DNA of 6,256 nucleotides from an uncultured Lachnospiraceae bacterium. Its GTDB lineage: Bacteria; Bacillota; Clostridia; Lachnospirales; Lachnospiraceae. The notes below the pieces were generated by a model. It had not been told where the DNA came from, ran no database searches, and saw only the letters and a program-made list of their open reading frames with translations. Below are positions 4,941 through 6,256 of this stretch, piece after piece. The translations under genes and the position numbers were made by a program. Where the stretch lies: contig CAKRPI010000108.1 of the NCBI GenBank assembly GCA_934376945.1, positions 1 to 6,256 on the forward strand. Direction: 5' to 3'. The first letter of the stretch is position 1. Each line of letters begins with the position of its first letter.

Positions 4941-4948
4941 GACATCCG

Positions 4949-4983
4949 TCCGGCTGATTATTCTGATTTATTGTCCAGCCGGA
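4949..4983 (-). repeat. 8-bp hairpin in the SGNH gene leader
   Basis: TCCGGCTG and CAGCCGGA (4983-4976 and 4956-4949 on the minus strand) form a perfect GC-rich stem with a 19-base loop, extendable by one G-U pair. It lies in the leader of the SGNH gene, 8 bases upstream of the purine-rich ribosome binding site. No T run follows, so it is not a terminator. A role in transcript stability or translation is inference. Confidence 0.55.
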
Positions 4984-5035
4984 TCTTGTCATTTCTGTTC
5001 ATCGGATATTCACAATCCACACCCTTTACTTGCTC

Positions 5036-5064
5036 ACTATACCTTACTTCATATCTTTTGTCAA
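5036..5064 (-). promoter_or_regulatory. Near-consensus sigma-A promoter for the SGNH gene
   Basis: The minus strand has a perfect -35 TTGACA (5064-5059), a 17-base spacer and -10 TATAGT (5041-5036). Transcription would start near 5029, giving a leader of about 107 bases. Upstream of the -35 lies an A-rich tract with repeated AAACAATAA (about 5083-5103) that resembles an UP element. This is the strongest promoter in the window and lets the SGNH gene be expressed independently of the upstream acyltransferase gene. Confidence 0.85.
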
Positions 5065-5145
5065 CTTTTCTGACACATTTTCTTATTGTTTTGTTATTGT
5101 TTCGTCATTTTTTTGTTATTATTATGTTACATTCCAATAACCGAA

Positions 5146-5155
5146 CGGTATACCG
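5146..5155. repeat. 10-bp perfect palindrome just after the acyltransferase stop
   Basis: CGGTATACCG lies 10 bases past the acyltransferase stop codon, flanked by two ACCGAA copies (5140-5145 and 5153-5158, the second overlapping the palindrome's end). No T run follows, so an intrinsic terminator is not supported. It could be a protein-binding site upstream of the SGNH promoter, or chance. Confidence 0.35.
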
Positions 5156-5165
5156 AATCCCTTTG

Positions 5166-6256
5166 CTACGATACCTTTGGACTTTTTCGCAGAATTTTTA
5201 CTGCTATATTACGGATGCCATAAATCACCGAGGCACCGCCGACTGCCCCGAGAAATACTGCCGGCACCACTACCGGATAAAATTTAAATCGTGCGTGCAC
5301 ATCCGTAACATATGGCAGAAACCACATATCATAAACGATCTTGTCAAACATCCACGACATCAGATATACGCCAAGCGAAATTCCCGACAGGTACACCAGC
5401 GCATTTTTTATCGTCTGCGGCCACCGCTCCAGCCGGACATCGAGCAGCAATGAAAACAGGAGCGCCGCTGTTATCAGATTTTCTCCTCCCCACGTATTAT
5501 TGGAGCCCCAGACAAATTTTGCGCCGTCACTGCGGTAATAATTATATCCGCCAAACAGGATCACGCAGCAGATCAAAAGTATCAGCTTTTTCCACCAGGC
5601 ACATTTCATGTCTTTTCCGTATTCACGCAGATATACGCCGAGAAAATAATAGGTGATGGGATACATCGCGGTAAAAAATGACGGAACCAGTTTGTCATAA
5701 TCCGTGGAGGAACCAGGCGATGCCCACCAGGACAGATCCGTCAGATTAAAATTGTTGACCACTTTCGGCATCATCGTCAAAAATAACATCGTAGCAAGGA
5801 GCACCTGCTTCTGCTTCCGGTCTTTCAGCCCATGGTACGCCAGATTCAAAAACGGGATCATCAGAAACAGGCCGATATACATCTCAATATACCATGCATA
5901 ATTTGCCGCCTCAAATGCGAGGATCCCACGGATTGCTGACCAGAGCGTCACCTCCTCGCCAAGCACGGCCGCCTTGAAAATGAGGTCTGCGATGCTGACC
6001 AGCACATAAATTTCCAGCGTCTTTAAAATGCCTTTATAATACTGCCTGGAAAGCTGCTTTTTCCACATCAGAAAACCGGTCAGCATCATAAACATCGGTA
6101 CGCATACCATGAAAAGGGAACGGTACATGCACATAAAAAGCATATCCCCTCCATTTACCGGCGTACTGTAAAACCCGTTATTTTTCAGGAAATGCACTGA
6201 CACCACACTGAAAACAGCCACACAGCGGATCAAGTCCGCATTCAGATTCCGTTCTT
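5166..6256 (-). CDS. Acyltransferase family 3 integral membrane protein (partial, N-terminus outside window)
   Basis: The 362 visible residues form a multi-pass membrane protein with about ten hydrophobic segments, as in the OafA/NodX-type acyltransferase-3 family. These proteins move an acyl group, usually acetyl from acetyl-CoA, across the membrane onto exported glycans. The first visible residues ERNLNADLIR lead into the R-X10-H signature: Arg codon at 6227-6225 and His codon at 6194-6192, in the first membrane segment. The segment AWYIEMYIGLFLMIPFLN corresponds to the family's usual W-(Y/F)-x-x-x-Y-I-G-L motif. The protein ends shortly after the last segment in KILRKSPKVS, so no SGNH domain is fused. 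A TTG at 6233 is in frame but lies inside the signature, so the real start is beyond the window. The next gene downstream encodes a secreted SGNH protein, suggesting a split two-component system. The exact acceptor glycan is unknown. Confidence 0.9.
   Translation of the reverse strand, partial: ERNLNADLIRCVAVFSVVSVHFLKNNGFYSTPVNGGDMLFMCMYRSLFMVCVPMFMMLTGFLMWKKQLSRQYYKGILKTLEIYVLVSIADLIFKAAVLGEEVTLWSAIRGILAFEAANYAWYIEMYIGLFLMIPFLNLAYHGLKDRKQKQVLLATMLFLTMMPKVVNNFNLTDLSWWASPGSSTDYDKLVPSFFTAMYPITYYFLGVYLREYGKDMKCAWWKKLILLICCVILFGGYNYYRSDGAKFVWGSNNTWGGENLITAALLFSLLLDVRLERWPQTIKNALVYLSGISLGVYLMSWMFDKIVYDMWFLPYVTDVHARFKFYPVVVPAVFLGAVGGASVIYGIRNIAVKILRKSPKVS

Overview
The window looks like chromosomal DNA of a low-to-moderate GC Firmicute, most likely a gut clostridium of the Lachnospiraceae type. 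The evidence is strong AAGGAGG-type ribosome binding sites, sigma-A-like promoters, intrinsic terminators, a short clostridial-style CYTH protein and a secreted protein built from aromatic cell-wall-binding repeats. The lineage is inferred from these traits, not from a database match.

Layout, left to right. (1) Positions 1-730, minus strand: N-terminal 243 residues of trigger factor (tig), cut by the window edge, behind a leader with an 8-bp hairpin. (2) 868-1416, minus: a DJ-1/PfpI-family protein. (3) 1684-2130, plus: a CYTH-domain triphosphate-binding enzyme, divergent from the DJ-1 gene. A 17-bp-stem terminator at 2242-2295 closes it. (4) 2366-2584, minus: a 72-residue protein of unknown function whose 3' end carries a 29-bp-period tandem duplication. 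(5) 2704-3048 and 3194-3433, plus: two small XRE-type helix-turn-helix regulators. The promoter -10 segment of the first is repeated in inverted orientation just after its stop codon. (6) 3434-3680: a bidirectional terminator, a pyrimidine tract and a stretch rich in small hairpins. (7) 3681-4922, minus: a secreted protein with about ten cell-wall-binding repeats and a C-terminal SGNH hydrolase domain. (8) 5166-6256, minus: a multi-pass acyltransferase-3 membrane protein whose first residues lie beyond the window.

How the genes fit together. Genes 7 and 8 are on the same strand, with gene 8 upstream. They look like the two halves of a surface O-acylation system: a membrane acyltransferase that moves acyl groups outward, and an exported SGNH enzyme held at the wall that adds or removes them on a glycan. 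The SGNH gene also has its own near-consensus promoter. Its signal peptide can only be recovered by starting at an ATT codon, or by assuming a one-base change, because no ATG, GTG or TTG is available in frame. Tig and DJ-1 are ordinary housekeeping or stress genes. The gene 4/XRE/XRE block is the most accessory-looking part, but no phage, plasmid, transposase or CRISPR gene is visible.
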